From: CAYYWP01 sp964475125
Lineage (GTDB): Bacteria; Desulfobacterota; Binatia; HRBIN30; CADEER01
Assembly: GCA_964475125.1 (NCBI GenBank)
Contig: CAYYWP010000001.1
Coordinates: forward strand, 14,894-78,893
Length of the DNA stretch: 64,000 bases
Reading direction: 5' to 3'
Made by a program: the position numbers and the translations under genes. The stretch's first letter is position 1. Each line of letters starts with the position of its first letter. This document shows positions 1-8,208 of this stretch, one piece after another. A model generated the notes under the pieces. The model was not told where the DNA came from. It saw only the letters and a list, made by a program, of their open reading frames with translations, and did not search any database.

Positions 1-37
1 CCCGTCGAAGGATGAGTGCGGACTCCTCCAACGGACC
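1..37. repeat. Truncated copy of dispersed palindromic repeat family A
   Basis: The window opens inside a repeat: CCCGTCGAAGGATGAG followed by an outer end reading TCCAACGG. The same words occur at 6767-6884, 42813-42905 and 55284-55356. The copy ends just downstream of the polX stop. Confidence 0.7.
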
Positions 38-39
38 CG

Positions 40-1818
40 TTAGCGCCGGCGTGGTGCACGAGGGCGCTTTACGGTCGCCGCCGGCGCACCGCGGCGGCGA
101 TCCTTGAGGCGCGACAGGAAGCGGTCCAGCGGCAGGGTGTTGATCACGTCGGCGGCGGTGGCCCAGCCACGTCGGGCCACGGCGATGCCGTAGTCATCGG
201 CGTAGCGCAGATGGGCAATAGCGTGCGCGTCACTGTCGATGACCAGCGGGACGCCGGCGGTGACCGCCTTGCGCACGTGCTCGTCCTTGAGGTCGAGCCG
301 GTCGGGCAGGGCGTCGATCTCGAGCGCGGTGCCGGTGCGTTTGGCGGCGGCGATGACGGCGTCGATATCGAGGTCGACCGGCTCGCGCTTGCCGAGGACG
401 CGCGCCGTCGGGTGAAACACGATGTCGACGTGCGGGTTTTCCATGGCGCGGATCAGGCGCGCCGTCTGCTCCTGGCGTCCGAGGTGGAAGTGCGAATGGA
501 TGGCGACGCCCACCACGTCGAGCTCGGCAAGGAGATCGTCGCTGACGTCGAGCGAGCCGTCCTTGTCGATGTTCACCTCGGCACCGCTGAGGACGCGCAG
601 CGTGCGGAGCCGTCGCTTCAGGGCGCGAATGGCCGCTATCTGCTGGCGCAGTTTCGGCTCGTCGGCCCCCATCATCGCCAGGCCCTGGGTGTGATCCGTA
701 ATCGCGATGTACGCCAAGCCGTGGCGCGCCGCGGCGGCGGCCATGTCGGCGAGTGAATCGGCGCCGTCGGTCCAATCGGTTTGGATCTGCAGATCGCCGC
801 GCAGGCTTCCGGGCTCGACCAGGCGCGGCAGGGTGCCGGCTCGAGCGGCCTGGATCTCGCCGCTGTCTTCGCGCAGCTCGGGAGGAATGTACGGCAGGCC
901 GAGGGCGGCGTAGACGTCCTCCTCGCTGGCTCCCGCAACGGCGCGATCGCCCTTGAACAGGCCGTACTCGTTCAGTTTGAGGCCCCGTTCGATGGCCAGG
1001 CGGCGCAGGGCGACGTTGTGGTCCTTGGAGCCGGTGAAATAGTTGAGCGCCGCCCCGAAGCTGTCGGCGGGAACGATGCGCAAGTCGGCGTCCAGTCCGT
1101 TGTGCAGTTGCACCATGGTCTTGGTCGGCCCGCTGCCGTGGACGTGCACGACCTCCGGCATTGTGGTGAAGAAGCGCGTCACGGCGGTCCCGTCGTCGGT
1201 GACGACCAGAAAATCGAGGTCGCCTATGGTCTCCTTGCGCCGGCGGATCGAGCCGGCGACGGCGGCGCAGCGCACGCCGGCGAGACCGCGCAGGCGCGCC
1301 TCGACTTGGCGCGCCAGGTCGAGCACGGCGCCGAGCGGCTGCCGGCCGCGGCGCTGGCGCAGCAAGGCGATGCCGCTGAGGATTTTCGCTTCGGTGCGCT
1401 CGCCGCAATGGGGCAACTGGCGGATCGCTCCGCTGCGGGCGGCGCGCTCGAGATCCTCGAGCGTGCGAATGCCCAGCTCCCGGTGCAGGAGCTTCACCAT
1501 CTTCGGTCCGATCCCCTCGATGGCAGTGAGCGCGAGCATGTCGACCGGGGTCTGTCGGCGCAGCGCTTCCAGGTCGCGGCAGACGCCGGTTTCGACCAAC
1601 TCGCCGATCCGCTCGGCGATGCCTTTCCCCACCCCCGGCAACGCGGCCAGCGCCTTGACGCCACCGGCGGCATAGAGCTCGGCGATCGGGCGCTCGAGCG
1701 CGTCGACCGCGTACGCCGCCTTCTCGTAGGCACGCGGCTTGAACGGCACGTCTGTCATGTCGAGGAACAATGCCATCTCCCGCAGGCGCTCGGCCACTTC
1801 GCGGTTCGCCATCGCCAT
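40..1818 (-). CDS. polX: DNA polymerase X with C-terminal PHP domain
   Basis: Family X DNA polymerase in the bacterial PolX layout, which fills short gaps during DNA repair in the cytoplasm. Helix-hairpin-helix segments lie at about residues 55-72 and 95-110. The nucleotidyltransferase core keeps GS at 189-190 and the metal-binding DLD at 200-202. The PHP domain starts near residue 340 and keeps ITDH (373-376), HPTAR and SDAH, but the HxH normally found at its start reads QIQ (Q344, Q346), so its 3'-5' exonuclease activity may be weakened or lost. 592 residues is slightly longer than the usual 570-580. The ATG at 1818 is divergent from the Rieske gene. The polymerase assignment is secure; the state of the exonuclease is inference. 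Confidence 0.95.
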   Translation of the reverse strand: MAMANREVAERLREMALFLDMTDVPFKPRAYEKAAYAVDALERPIAELYAAGGVKALAALPGVGKGIAERIGELVETGVCRDLEALRRQTPVDMLALTAIEGIGPKMVKLLHRELGIRTLEDLERAARSGAIRQLPHCGERTEAKILSGIALLRQRRGRQPLGAVLDLARQVEARLRGLAGVRCAAVAGSIRRRKETIGDLDFLVVTDDGTAVTRFFTTMPEVVHVHGSGPTKTMVQLHNGLDADLRIVPADSFGAALNYFTGSKDHNVALRRLAIERGLKLNEYGLFKGDRAVAGASEEDVYAALGLPYIPPELREDSGEIQAARAGTLPRLVEPGSLRGDLQIQTDWTDGADSLADMAAAAARHGLAYIAITDHTQGLAMMGADEPKLRQQIAAIRALKRRLRTLRVLSGAEVNIDKDGSLDVSDDLLAELDVVGVAIHSHFHLGRQEQTARLIRAMENPHVDIVFHPTARVLGKREPVDLDIDAVIAAAKRTGTALEIDALPDRLDLKDEHVRKAVTAGVPLVIDSDAHAIAHLRYADDYGIAVARRGWATAADVINTLPLDRFLSRLKDRRRGAPAATVKRPRAPRRR

Positions 1819-1942
1819 ATCCGGATCAGTAGATCACGCCGGTGCCACCCGCTACCGCGCCTGCGCTGCGAACCTGCCCCCCGGGGTTGCGGGGGCGCAC
1901 ACCGCGCACTAAGGAATCGCGATTGAGCGGAGGACAGGACGG

Positions 1943-2251
1943 ATGGCGGATTTCGTACGGGTCGCAGCGGTCGGGGACATTCCCGTCGGCCAGGGGAGAA
2001 TGTACGAGGTGAATGGACGCAGTATCGCGATCTTCAACGTCGCGGGTCAGCTCCATTGCATCGACAACCTCTGCGAGCACCAGCAGGGTCCCCTCGGCGA
2101 GGGCGACCTGGAGGGCTGTGTCGTGACCTGCCCATGGCACGGTTGGACCTACGACGTCACCAGCGGTGAGTCGCCAGACGACCCCGATACGCGGGTGGAG
2201 TGTTTCGCCCTCAAGGTCGAGGGCGACGACATCTTGGTGGCCGTCGGCTGA
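1943..2251 (+). CDS. Rieske-type [2Fe-2S] ferredoxin
   Basis: Small soluble Rieske protein of 102 residues that carries electrons through a [2Fe-2S] cluster bound by two Cys and two His. Both ligand boxes are present: CEH at residues 44-46 and CPWHGW at 63-68. The chain has the length and order of the ferredoxin components of ring-hydroxylating dioxygenases and of NirD-like proteins, with no oxygenase subunit nearby. The ATG is preceded by GGAGGA. It is followed after 8 bp by the ygfZ-like gene, so it begins a forward operon ending near 6718. The electron partner cannot be read from the sequence. Confidence 0.92.
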   Translation: MADFVRVAAVGDIPVGQGRMYEVNGRSIAIFNVAGQLHCIDNLCEHQQGPLGEGDLEGCVVTCPWHGWTYDVTSGESPDDPDTRVECFALKVEGDDILVAVG

Positions 2252-2259
2252 GGGCACGC

Positions 2260-3363
2260 ATGGGGGACGGGCTGGAGCCCGACGTCGCGGAGCGCGGCGC
2301 GACAGCGGTGCGCTTCGAGGGGATTGCCGTAGCAGCGCACTTCGGCGATCCCGGGCGCGAGTGGCGGGCGGCGCGCGAGGGCGCGGCAGTCTTTCCCGCC
2401 ACCTACCGCCGCTGCCTGGCGGCGGTCGGCGATGATCGCGCCGGTTTCCTGCACGGCATGCTGACGAACGACGTCAAGGGGCTGGCGGTCGGCTCGGGGT
2501 GCCACGCCGCCTTCCTCGACGCGCGCGCTCATGTGGTCACCGACGTGCGCGTCTACGCGACCGCGGAAGCGCTGGTGCTGGACGTGATGGCCTGGCGGGC
2601 GGCCCTGCTGCGCGAGCGGCTCGAACACTTCCTCATCGCCGACGACGTCGAGTTGCGCGAGGCCCTGGACTGCCAACCCCTCGTGCAGGTCGAAGGTCCC
2701 CTGGCCACGGCTGTCGTCGGCGAGGTGCTCGGTGTCGCCCTCGAACCGGCGGCTCGCTTCTCTCATCAATCGCTCAGCTGGGGCGGCCTCGAAATCGGCT
2801 TGGTGCGCGCGTCGGAGATCGGGGAGCAGGGCCTGCTGGTGTTGGGCCCGGCGGCGGCCCGGGCCGGGTTGTTGGACGCCTGCCGAGAGGCGGGGGCCGT
2901 CCTCGCCGGCATGCAGACGCTCGACGGCCTGCGCATCGAGGCCGGCGTTCCGTGGCCGGGGATCGACATGGACGAGCGCACGCTGATCATGGAGATCGGC
3001 GTGGCGGACATGATCAGCGCCACCAAGGGATGCTATCTCGGCCAGGAGGTGGTCGAGCGGGTGAGCGCTCGCGGCCACGTCAATCGAACTCTGTGTGGCC
3101 TCGTGCTGAGCGGCGCGGAGCTCCCCGCACACGGCACGCCGCTGCTGATCGAACAGCGAGAGGTCGGCTACGTCACGAGCGCCGCCCATTCGCCGCTGCT
3201 GGACGGGGTGATTGCGCTGGCCATCATCAGCCGAAAGTTCGGCGTTCCGGGGACGTCGGTTGGGGTCGGCGTCGAGCAACGACCCGCGACGGTCGCCGTG
3301 TTGCCCGTCACTTCGGGAACGCCGCGGCAAGGAGGTGCAGTTCGCGATGACGCAATTGGGTAA
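2260..3363 (+). CDS. ygfZ: YgfZ/GcvT-family folate-binding protein
   Basis: Tetrahydrofolate-binding protein of the YgfZ/IbaG57 type, which in E. coli and mitochondria supports repair or assembly of certain Fe-S enzymes. The YgfZ signature KGCYLGQE is at about residue 256, with the conserved Cys, and an N-terminal GcvT-like fold precedes it (FLHGMLTNDVKGL near residue 63). 367 residues from the ATG at 2260. It lies between a Rieske Fe-S protein and a small rubredoxin-like protein, which fits an Fe-S-related role. Its last 17 bp overlap the next gene. Function in this host is inferred from the family. Confidence 0.88.
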   Translation: MGDGLEPDVAERGATAVRFEGIAVAAHFGDPGREWRAAREGAAVFPATYRRCLAAVGDDRAGFLHGMLTNDVKGLAVGSGCHAAFLDARAHVVTDVRVYATAEALVLDVMAWRAALLRERLEHFLIADDVELREALDCQPLVQVEGPLATAVVGEVLGVALEPAARFSHQSLSWGGLEIGLVRASEIGEQGLLVLGPAAARAGLLDACREAGAVLAGMQTLDGLRIEAGVPWPGIDMDERTLIMEIGVADMISATKGCYLGQEVVERVSARGHVNRTLCGLVLSGAELPAHGTPLLIEQREVGYVTSAAHSPLLDGVIALAIISRKFGVPGTSVGVGVEQRPATVAVLPVTSGTPRQGGAVRDDAIG

Positions 3364-3640
3364 GATCTACGTCGGCCCCGGCGGCATGCAGCTCATCGTC
3401 ACCAAGGGCGGGCCCGGAGTGTTGAGCGATGGAGAGGTGTCACTGCTGCGCGCCGACTCGGGTGAAAAGTTCGCCGACGGGACGCCAGCCGGCTCGACGC
3501 CGATGCAGCTCGGCAAGCGCTACCGATCCGCCGATGGTGCGGTCGAGGTGTTGATCAACAAGGCCGGGACATGCGACCTGCGCTACGACGGTCAGGCCAT
3601 GGAGCTGAAAGAGGCCAAGCCGTTGCCGTCCAGCGATTGA
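3347..3640 (+). CDS. Small two-repeat protein resembling cysteine-less desulforedoxin domains
   Basis: A 97-residue protein with a strong AAGGAGG site before the ATG at 3347, overlapping the end of ygfZ. It is an internal duplication: residues 3-33 begin QLGKIYVGPGG and residues 54-87 begin QLGKRYRSADG, and the second copy ends in LRYDGQAMEL. The pattern (GKxYxxxxGxxVEVL, a turn, then GQxMxL) is that of desulforedoxin and the N-terminal desulfoferrodoxin domain, whose four Cys ligands are here Ser, Gly, Tyr and Asp. The fold assignment is my inference from pattern; without the cysteines it should not bind iron in the usual way. Function unknown. Confidence 0.75.
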   Translation: MTQLGKIYVGPGGMQLIVTKGGPGVLSDGEVSLLRADSGEKFADGTPAGSTPMQLGKRYRSADGAVEVLINKAGTCDLRYDGQAMELKEAKPLPSSD

Positions 3641-3664
3641 CGGCGGGTGAACGAGGCTGAGCGA

Positions 3665-4402
3665 ATGGGTACGGCGCGGCCACGGAGCTCCTCGCCTGCC
3701 GTTCTCTTCGAGCTCGTCGATAGTGGCCGCGTCGCGCTCGTCACACTCAATCGGCCGGCCTGTCTCAATGCCTACGACCGCCAGATGCGCGACGGCCTGT
3801 TCGCGGCGTTCGGCGCCGTCCGGGATGACCCCGCCGTGATGGCGATGATCCTGTGCGGCAACGGCCCGGCCTTCTGCAGCGGCGGCGATCTGCGCGAGTT
3901 CGGTACGGCGCCCTCGCCGACACGGGCGCGACAGGTGCGCTGGCTGCGCGACGTCTGGGGGCTTCTCTGGACGCTGCCCGCGATCACCATCGCCGCCGTC
4001 CACGGCTTCACGGTCGGCGGCGGGTTGGAGATGGCGCTGCTATGCGATCAGTGTATCGCGGCGGACGACGCGCGGTTTGCGTTGCCAGAGACCGGCCTCG
4101 GGATGATTCCCGGCGTCGGCGGCACACAGACGCTGCCGCGCCTCGTCGGAGTTGGGCGGGCCCTCCACGTCGTACTCACCGGGACGTGGTTCGATGCCCG
4201 CCAGGCACACGCCTGGGGCATCGCCAGCCGCGTCGTCCCGCGCCAGCGCCTGCTGGAGGCCGCGCGCGCGACGGCCAGGCGCGTGCTGCGAGTCGAGCCG
4301 CGGCTACTTCGACAGCTGAAACGGGCCGTCAACGACGGCGGCGACATGCCGCTCGCGGCGGGACTCCGGCTCGAACAGGCGCTCGCCGGCCTCACCATCT
4401 AA
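3665..4402 (+). CDS. Enoyl-CoA hydratase/isomerase family protein
   Basis: Crotonase-fold protein of 245 residues, likely hydrating enoyl-CoA esters in beta-oxidation. The oxyanion segments are present (AFCSGGDLREF and GFTVGGGLEMALLCD), and the catalytic Glu is kept in LPETGLGMIPGVGGTQ. The length is slightly short of the usual 255-260. I chose the ATG at 3665 because GAGG lies 9 bp upstream; an in-frame GTG at 3647 has no such site. It sits directly before an acyl-CoA synthetase and a second hydratase-like gene. The exact substrate is not visible. Confidence 0.9.
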   Translation: MGTARPRSSSPAVLFELVDSGRVALVTLNRPACLNAYDRQMRDGLFAAFGAVRDDPAVMAMILCGNGPAFCSGGDLREFGTAPSPTRARQVRWLRDVWGLLWTLPAITIAAVHGFTVGGGLEMALLCDQCIAADDARFALPETGLGMIPGVGGTQTLPRLVGVGRALHVVLTGTWFDARQAHAWGIASRVVPRQRLLEAARATARRVLRVEPRLLRQLKRAVNDGGDMPLAAGLRLEQALAGLTI

Positions 4403-4426
4403 AGGCCTGGCTGGACAGGGCGCCTC

Positions 4427-5980
4427 ATGAACACGGTCAACTTCATCGCTATCCCGGCGCAGTCGTTCGCCGATCAGGAGATCCTGGTGTTCGGCGAGCG
4501 GCGCTGGACCTATGGCGCGCTCTGGGAGCGTATCCGCCGCCTCGGCAACGCCCTGCGCGGGCTCGGTGTGCGGCGCGGCGATCGCGTCGGCATCCTGCAG
4601 ACGAACTCTGATCACTCCGTCGCCGCCTATTACGCCACGGCGGCCATCGGCGCGGTCTTCGTGCCGCTGAACTATCGCGCCAAGCTGCCGGAGCTGGAAT
4701 ACATGATCAACACCGCCGCGCTCCGCGTTCTCCTCGTCGGCGCCCGCTACGCGGCGGCGATCGACGCATTGCGGTCGCGCCTGCCGAGCGTGCGGAGCTA
4801 CGTGTCGCTGGATGAGGCGACGCCGGAGATGCTGCCGATCGAACACCTGATCGCTGCGGCCGGTGCGGATTTCGACGAGGAGCCCATCGACGACGATGAC
4901 GTCACCATCCTCATGTACACCAGTGGGACGACGGCGCTGCCGAAGGGGGTGATGCTGCGGCACGACGATTTCACCGCCTATGTCGTCGGCAACACCGAGA
5001 TGGCCGACGGCAGCGAGCGCGGCGTGGCCCTGCTCTCGGCCCCGCTGTACCACATCGCCGGGGCGACCAACGTCATGACCTCGCTGTGGAGCGGGCGCAA
5101 GCTGGTGCTGTTGCCGCAATTCGATCCGACCGCGTGGTTGGAGACCGTCGACCGGGAGCGCGTCACCAATGCGTTTGTCGTGCCGACGATGCTGAAGCAG
5201 ATCATCGATCACGAGGGGTTCGCGCGGTTCGACCTGTCTAGCCTGCAGACTCTCTCCTATGGCGGCGCGGCGATGCCGCTTCCCGTCATCCGACGCGCCC
5301 TCGAATGCTTCCCCGGCACGACGGGATTCGTCAATGCCTTCGGACAGACGGAAACCACCTCGACGCTGACCGTGCTCGGGCCCGATGATCACCGTCTCGA
5401 TGGCACCCCGCAGGAGGTCGAGCAGCGGCTGAAGCGCCTGGTGTCGATCGGCCGGCCGCTGCCGGACGTGCAGGTGAAGGTAGTCGGCGAGGCCGGCCAG
5501 GAGTTGCCGAGTGGCGAGGTCGGCGAGCTCTGGGTGCTCACCCCGCGCACCATGAAGGGCTACGCGGCCGACGATGGCGGCTGTACGTCTCCGGCGCTCG
5601 AGGGATGGCTCCCGACGCGCGATATGGGTTGGATCGACGGCGACGGGTACATCTTCCTCGCCGGCCGCAAGGACGACATGATCATTCGGGGCGGCGAGAA
5701 CATCTCGCCCGCCGAGGTCGAGGCGGTACTCTACTCACACCCCGGGGTCGAGGAAGTCGCGGTGATCGGCCTGCCCGACGTCGAATGGGGGCAACGGGTG
5801 GCCGCGGTGGTCGTCATGCGTCCCGGAGAGAGACTGGATCAAGTCGAGCTCGGCGAGTTCTGCCGGCAGCGCTTGGCCAGCTTCAAGAAACCCGAGGTCT
5901 TCCACTTCGTCGACGCCCTGCCGAAGAATCAGATGGGCAAGGTGCTGAAGAAGGACCTGCGCGCGCAGCTGACCGACTAG
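4427..5980 (+). CDS. AMP-forming acyl-CoA synthetase
   Basis: ANL-superfamily ligase of 517 residues that activates a carboxylic acid to an acyl-CoA through an acyl-adenylate. The phosphate-binding motif MYTSGTTALPKG starts at about residue 163. The adenine-site motif FGQTETT, the hinge motif GYIFLAGRKDD at about 407, GGENISPAEVE and the catalytic lysine region GKVLKKDL near the C terminus are all intact. The size suits medium- or long-chain or aromatic acids, but the specificity cannot be read. It lies between two crotonase-family genes with short gaps (24 bp and 3 bp), so this is a fatty-acid or aromatic-acid activation cassette. Confidence 0.93.
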   Translation: MNTVNFIAIPAQSFADQEILVFGERRWTYGALWERIRRLGNALRGLGVRRGDRVGILQTNSDHSVAAYYATAAIGAVFVPLNYRAKLPELEYMINTAALRVLLVGARYAAAIDALRSRLPSVRSYVSLDEATPEMLPIEHLIAAAGADFDEEPIDDDDVTILMYTSGTTALPKGVMLRHDDFTAYVVGNTEMADGSERGVALLSAPLYHIAGATNVMTSLWSGRKLVLLPQFDPTAWLETVDRERVTNAFVVPTMLKQIIDHEGFARFDLSSLQTLSYGGAAMPLPVIRRALECFPGTTGFVNAFGQTETTSTLTVLGPDDHRLDGTPQEVEQRLKRLVSIGRPLPDVQVKVVGEAGQELPSGEVGELWVLTPRTMKGYAADDGGCTSPALEGWLPTRDMGWIDGDGYIFLAGRKDDMIIRGGENISPAEVEAVLYSHPGVEEVAVIGLPDVEWGQRVAAVVVMRPGERLDQVELGEFCRQRLASFKKPEVFHFVDALPKNQMGKVLKKDLRAQLTD

Positions 5981-5983
5981 GCA

Positions 5984-6718
5984 ATGGCGCGCCAACGCAC
6001 GCGCGCCGCGGCGCGGCGCAGCGGGGTAGGGGTGAGGCTGCGAGGTGGCATCGCCTGGGTCGATCTCCGACGACCGTGGGTGGGCCTCGCCGTAGCGCAG
6101 GACNNNNNNNNNNCCTTCGCCGCAGCGGTACGCGTGGTGGTGCTGCGCGGCACGCCGGCGGCGTTCTGCCTCGGCATCGCTGAGGAAGAGGGCATCTGGC
6201 CCGACTGCGTGGCTGCGGTGGCGGCGCTGAACGTTCCCGTCATCGCGGTCCTGGAGGGAGGCGCGGTCGCCGAGGGCGCCGAACTGGCGCTGGCAGCCGA
6301 TCTTCGTATCGCCGGGCCGCGTGCCTTCCTGGCCTGGCCGCATTTGCGCGCCGGGCGCTTGCCGCGCCACGGCGCCACGCAACGGCTGCCGCGCATCATC
6401 GGACGCACCCGGGCCCTCGAGTTGCTCCTCAGCGGCCGTCGCGTCGGCGCCCGCGAGGCCGTGCGCATGGGGCTCGTGACGGCGCAGACAGCGCGCCCGC
6501 GGGCAGCGGCGCGAGCGCTGGCTGCGGTGCTGTGCCGTCGCGGACCTCTGGCATTGCAGTATGCCAAGGAAGCCGTGCGGCAGGCCGGCGACTTGACGTT
6601 GGTCCAGGGCCTGCGGCTCGAGCAGGATCTGTATGTCCTGCTGCAAACGACCGCTGACCGCCGAGAGGGGGTGCGGGCGTTCTCGGCTCGCCGACGCCCG
6701 CGCTTCCGCGGCCGTTAA
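5984..6718 (+). CDS. Divergent enoyl-CoA hydratase-like protein, interrupted by an assembly gap
   Basis: Crotonase-fold relative starting 3 bp after the acyl-CoA synthetase stop. A run of 10 N at 6104-6113 lies in its N-terminal third. The chain reads on in frame across it, but the spacing between RPW and VRVVVL is about 15-20 residues shorter than in relatives, so the true gap is probably larger. Recognisable pieces are RVVVLRGTPAAFCLG, the EGAELALAADLRIAG helix and QRLPRIIG. The usual FCAGxD reads FCLGIA, and the position of the catalytic Glu (PE) reads PH. It may therefore not be a hydratase; an isomerase-like or accessory role is possible. Confidence 0.75.
   Translation: MARQRTRAAARRSGVGVRLRGGIAWVDLRRPWVGLAVAQDXXXXFAAAVRVVVLRGTPAAFCLGIAEEEGIWPDCVAAVAALNVPVIAVLEGGAVAEGAELALAADLRIAGPRAFLAWPHLRAGRLPRHGATQRLPRIIGRTRALELLLSGRRVGAREAVRMGLVTAQTARPRAAARALAAVLCRRGPLALQYAKEAVRQAGDLTLVQGLRLEQDLYVLLQTTADRREGVRAFSARRRPRFRGR
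6104..6113. other. Assembly gap (10 N) inside the hydratase-like gene
   Basis: Ten undetermined bases. Family spacing suggests that more than 10 bases are missing. Confidence 0.95.
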
Positions 6719-6766
6719 CCGCTCCGGCGAAGCGTGGACCATTCCGCATCCCCCTAGTCTAGCCGA

Positions 6767-6884
6767 CCGTTGAAAAGCGCGTTCCGCCCACCCTTCGACG
6801 GGCTCAGGGTGAGCGGAACGCTCTGTGGCACAAGCACTATCCCGCTCATCCTGAGCCCGTCGAAGGATGAGCGCGGCCTGTTTT
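6767..6884. repeat. Dispersed palindromic repeat family A, two head-to-head units
   Basis: Fills the space between two convergent genes. An outer end CCGTTGAAAAG (6767-6777) leads to CCTTCGACGGGCTCAGG (6792-6808), which is perfectly complemented by 6850-6866. The element could fold into a long hairpin and serve as a bidirectional terminator. Related copies are at 1-37, 42813-42905 and 55284-55356. Confidence 0.8.
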
Positions 6885-6892
6885 GCGTGCAG

Positions 6893-8056
6893 CTAAATCG
6901 CGTACCGCTTCAACAACTGTCGGGCGATCACCAGGCGCTGGATCTCGTTTGTGCCTTCGCCGATGATCATCAGCGGCGCGTCGCGGTAGTAGCGTTCGAC
7001 CGGGAACTCCTTGATGTAGCCGTAGCCGCCCAGCACGCGCATGGCCTCGAGCGAGACGGTGGCGCAGATCTCGGAGGCGAACAGCTTGGCCATGCCCGCT
7101 TCGAGGTCGCAGCGTTCGCCGGCGTCCTTGCGCTGCGCGGCCTGGCGGACCAACAGGCGGGCGGCCTCGATTTGGGTCGCCATATCGGCCAGTTTCAACT
7201 GGATCGCCTGGTGCTCGGCGATCGGCTTGCCGAAGGTCTCCCGCTGCTGTGCGTAGCGGATGGCGTGCTCGAAGGCCGCACGCGCCACGCCGACGGCGCG
7301 CGCGGCGACATTGATGCGGCCCACCTCGAGACCGCTCATCACCTGTTTCATCCCCTGACCTGCAATGCCGCCGAGCAGGTTTTCGACCGGGACCTGGAAA
7401 TCCTCGAAGCCCATCTCGACCGTGTCGACGCCCTTGTAGCCGAGCTTGTCCATGTCCCGGCCGATGGTGACTCCGGGGCCCTTTTCCGCGATCAACACGC
7501 TCATGCCGCTGTGGGCCGGGATCGCGTCGGGATCGGTCTTGCAGACCAGGGCGTAGAGATTGCCCTCGCGGCCGTTGGTGATGAACATCTTGCTGCCGTT
7601 GACGACGTAGACGTCGCCGCGGCGCACCGCCGTGGTCCGCAGGTCTTGCACGTCGCTGCCCGCCTGGGCCTCGGTGAGGCACAGCGCCGCGCGCAGCTCG
7701 CCGCTGGCCATGCGCGGCAGGAAACGCCGCTTCTGCGCCTCGGTGCCGTGGACGAGGATGAGGTAGGCGAGCAAGAGATGCGTATTGAACGGCCCGATGA
7801 GGCTCATCCAGCCGGCGCAGATTTCCTCGACCACCATCGCATAGGTGGAGATATCCAGGCCGAGCCCGCCGTAGTCGCTCGGGATGATGGCGCCGAACAA
7901 TCCGAAGTCGGAGAGCTGGTCGATCAGTTGGCGCGGGTACGCGTTGTCGTGCTCGAGGGCGCTGGCGACGGGAAGGATCTCGCGTTGGACGAAACGCCGC
8001 ATGGTCTCGACGATCTCGGCCTGGACGTCGGCTGGGGTGCTCGTCGCCGCGTTCAT
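6893..8056 (-). CDS. Acyl-CoA dehydrogenase
   Basis: FAD-dependent acyl-CoA dehydrogenase of 387 residues, catalysing alpha,beta-dehydrogenation of an acyl-CoA with electron-transfer flavoprotein as acceptor. The family signatures are present: LCLTEAQAGSD near residue 130, KMFITNGREG, RETFGKPIAEHQ and GGYGYIKEFPVERYYRD. The C-terminal IIGEGTNEIQR holds the Glu that acts as catalytic base in short/medium-chain members. The ATG at 8056 has an AAGGAG-like site upstream. It faces the forward hydratase/ligase operon and may act on the same substrates. Chain-length preference is unknown. Confidence 0.95.
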   Translation of the reverse strand: MNAATSTPADVQAEIVETMRRFVQREILPVASALEHDNAYPRQLIDQLSDFGLFGAIIPSDYGGLGLDISTYAMVVEEICAGWMSLIGPFNTHLLLAYLILVHGTEAQKRRFLPRMASGELRAALCLTEAQAGSDVQDLRTTAVRRGDVYVVNGSKMFITNGREGNLYALVCKTDPDAIPAHSGMSVLIAEKGPGVTIGRDMDKLGYKGVDTVEMGFEDFQVPVENLLGGIAGQGMKQVMSGLEVGRINVAARAVGVARAAFEHAIRYAQQRETFGKPIAEHQAIQLKLADMATQIEAARLLVRQAAQRKDAGERCDLEAGMAKLFASEICATVSLEAMRVLGGYGYIKEFPVERYYRDAPLMIIGEGTNEIQRLVIARQLLKRYAI

Positions 8057-8208
8057 GATGGTGCTCCTTCCGTTCCCGGATTGAGCTGGCTATTTCGCAA
8101 AGCCGCACCGAAGTCTAGACAAGCGCTCGCGAGCGGCGGGGTTCGCCGCGCCCGACTTGACGCGGAAATCTTCGCATGCTGGAGAATCGTCAGCCGAGGA
8201 GGGACGAC

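Noticed and set aside
781..1926. + strand frame over polX
   Set aside because: PolX motifs are unambiguous on the other strand and this frame shows no family sequence.
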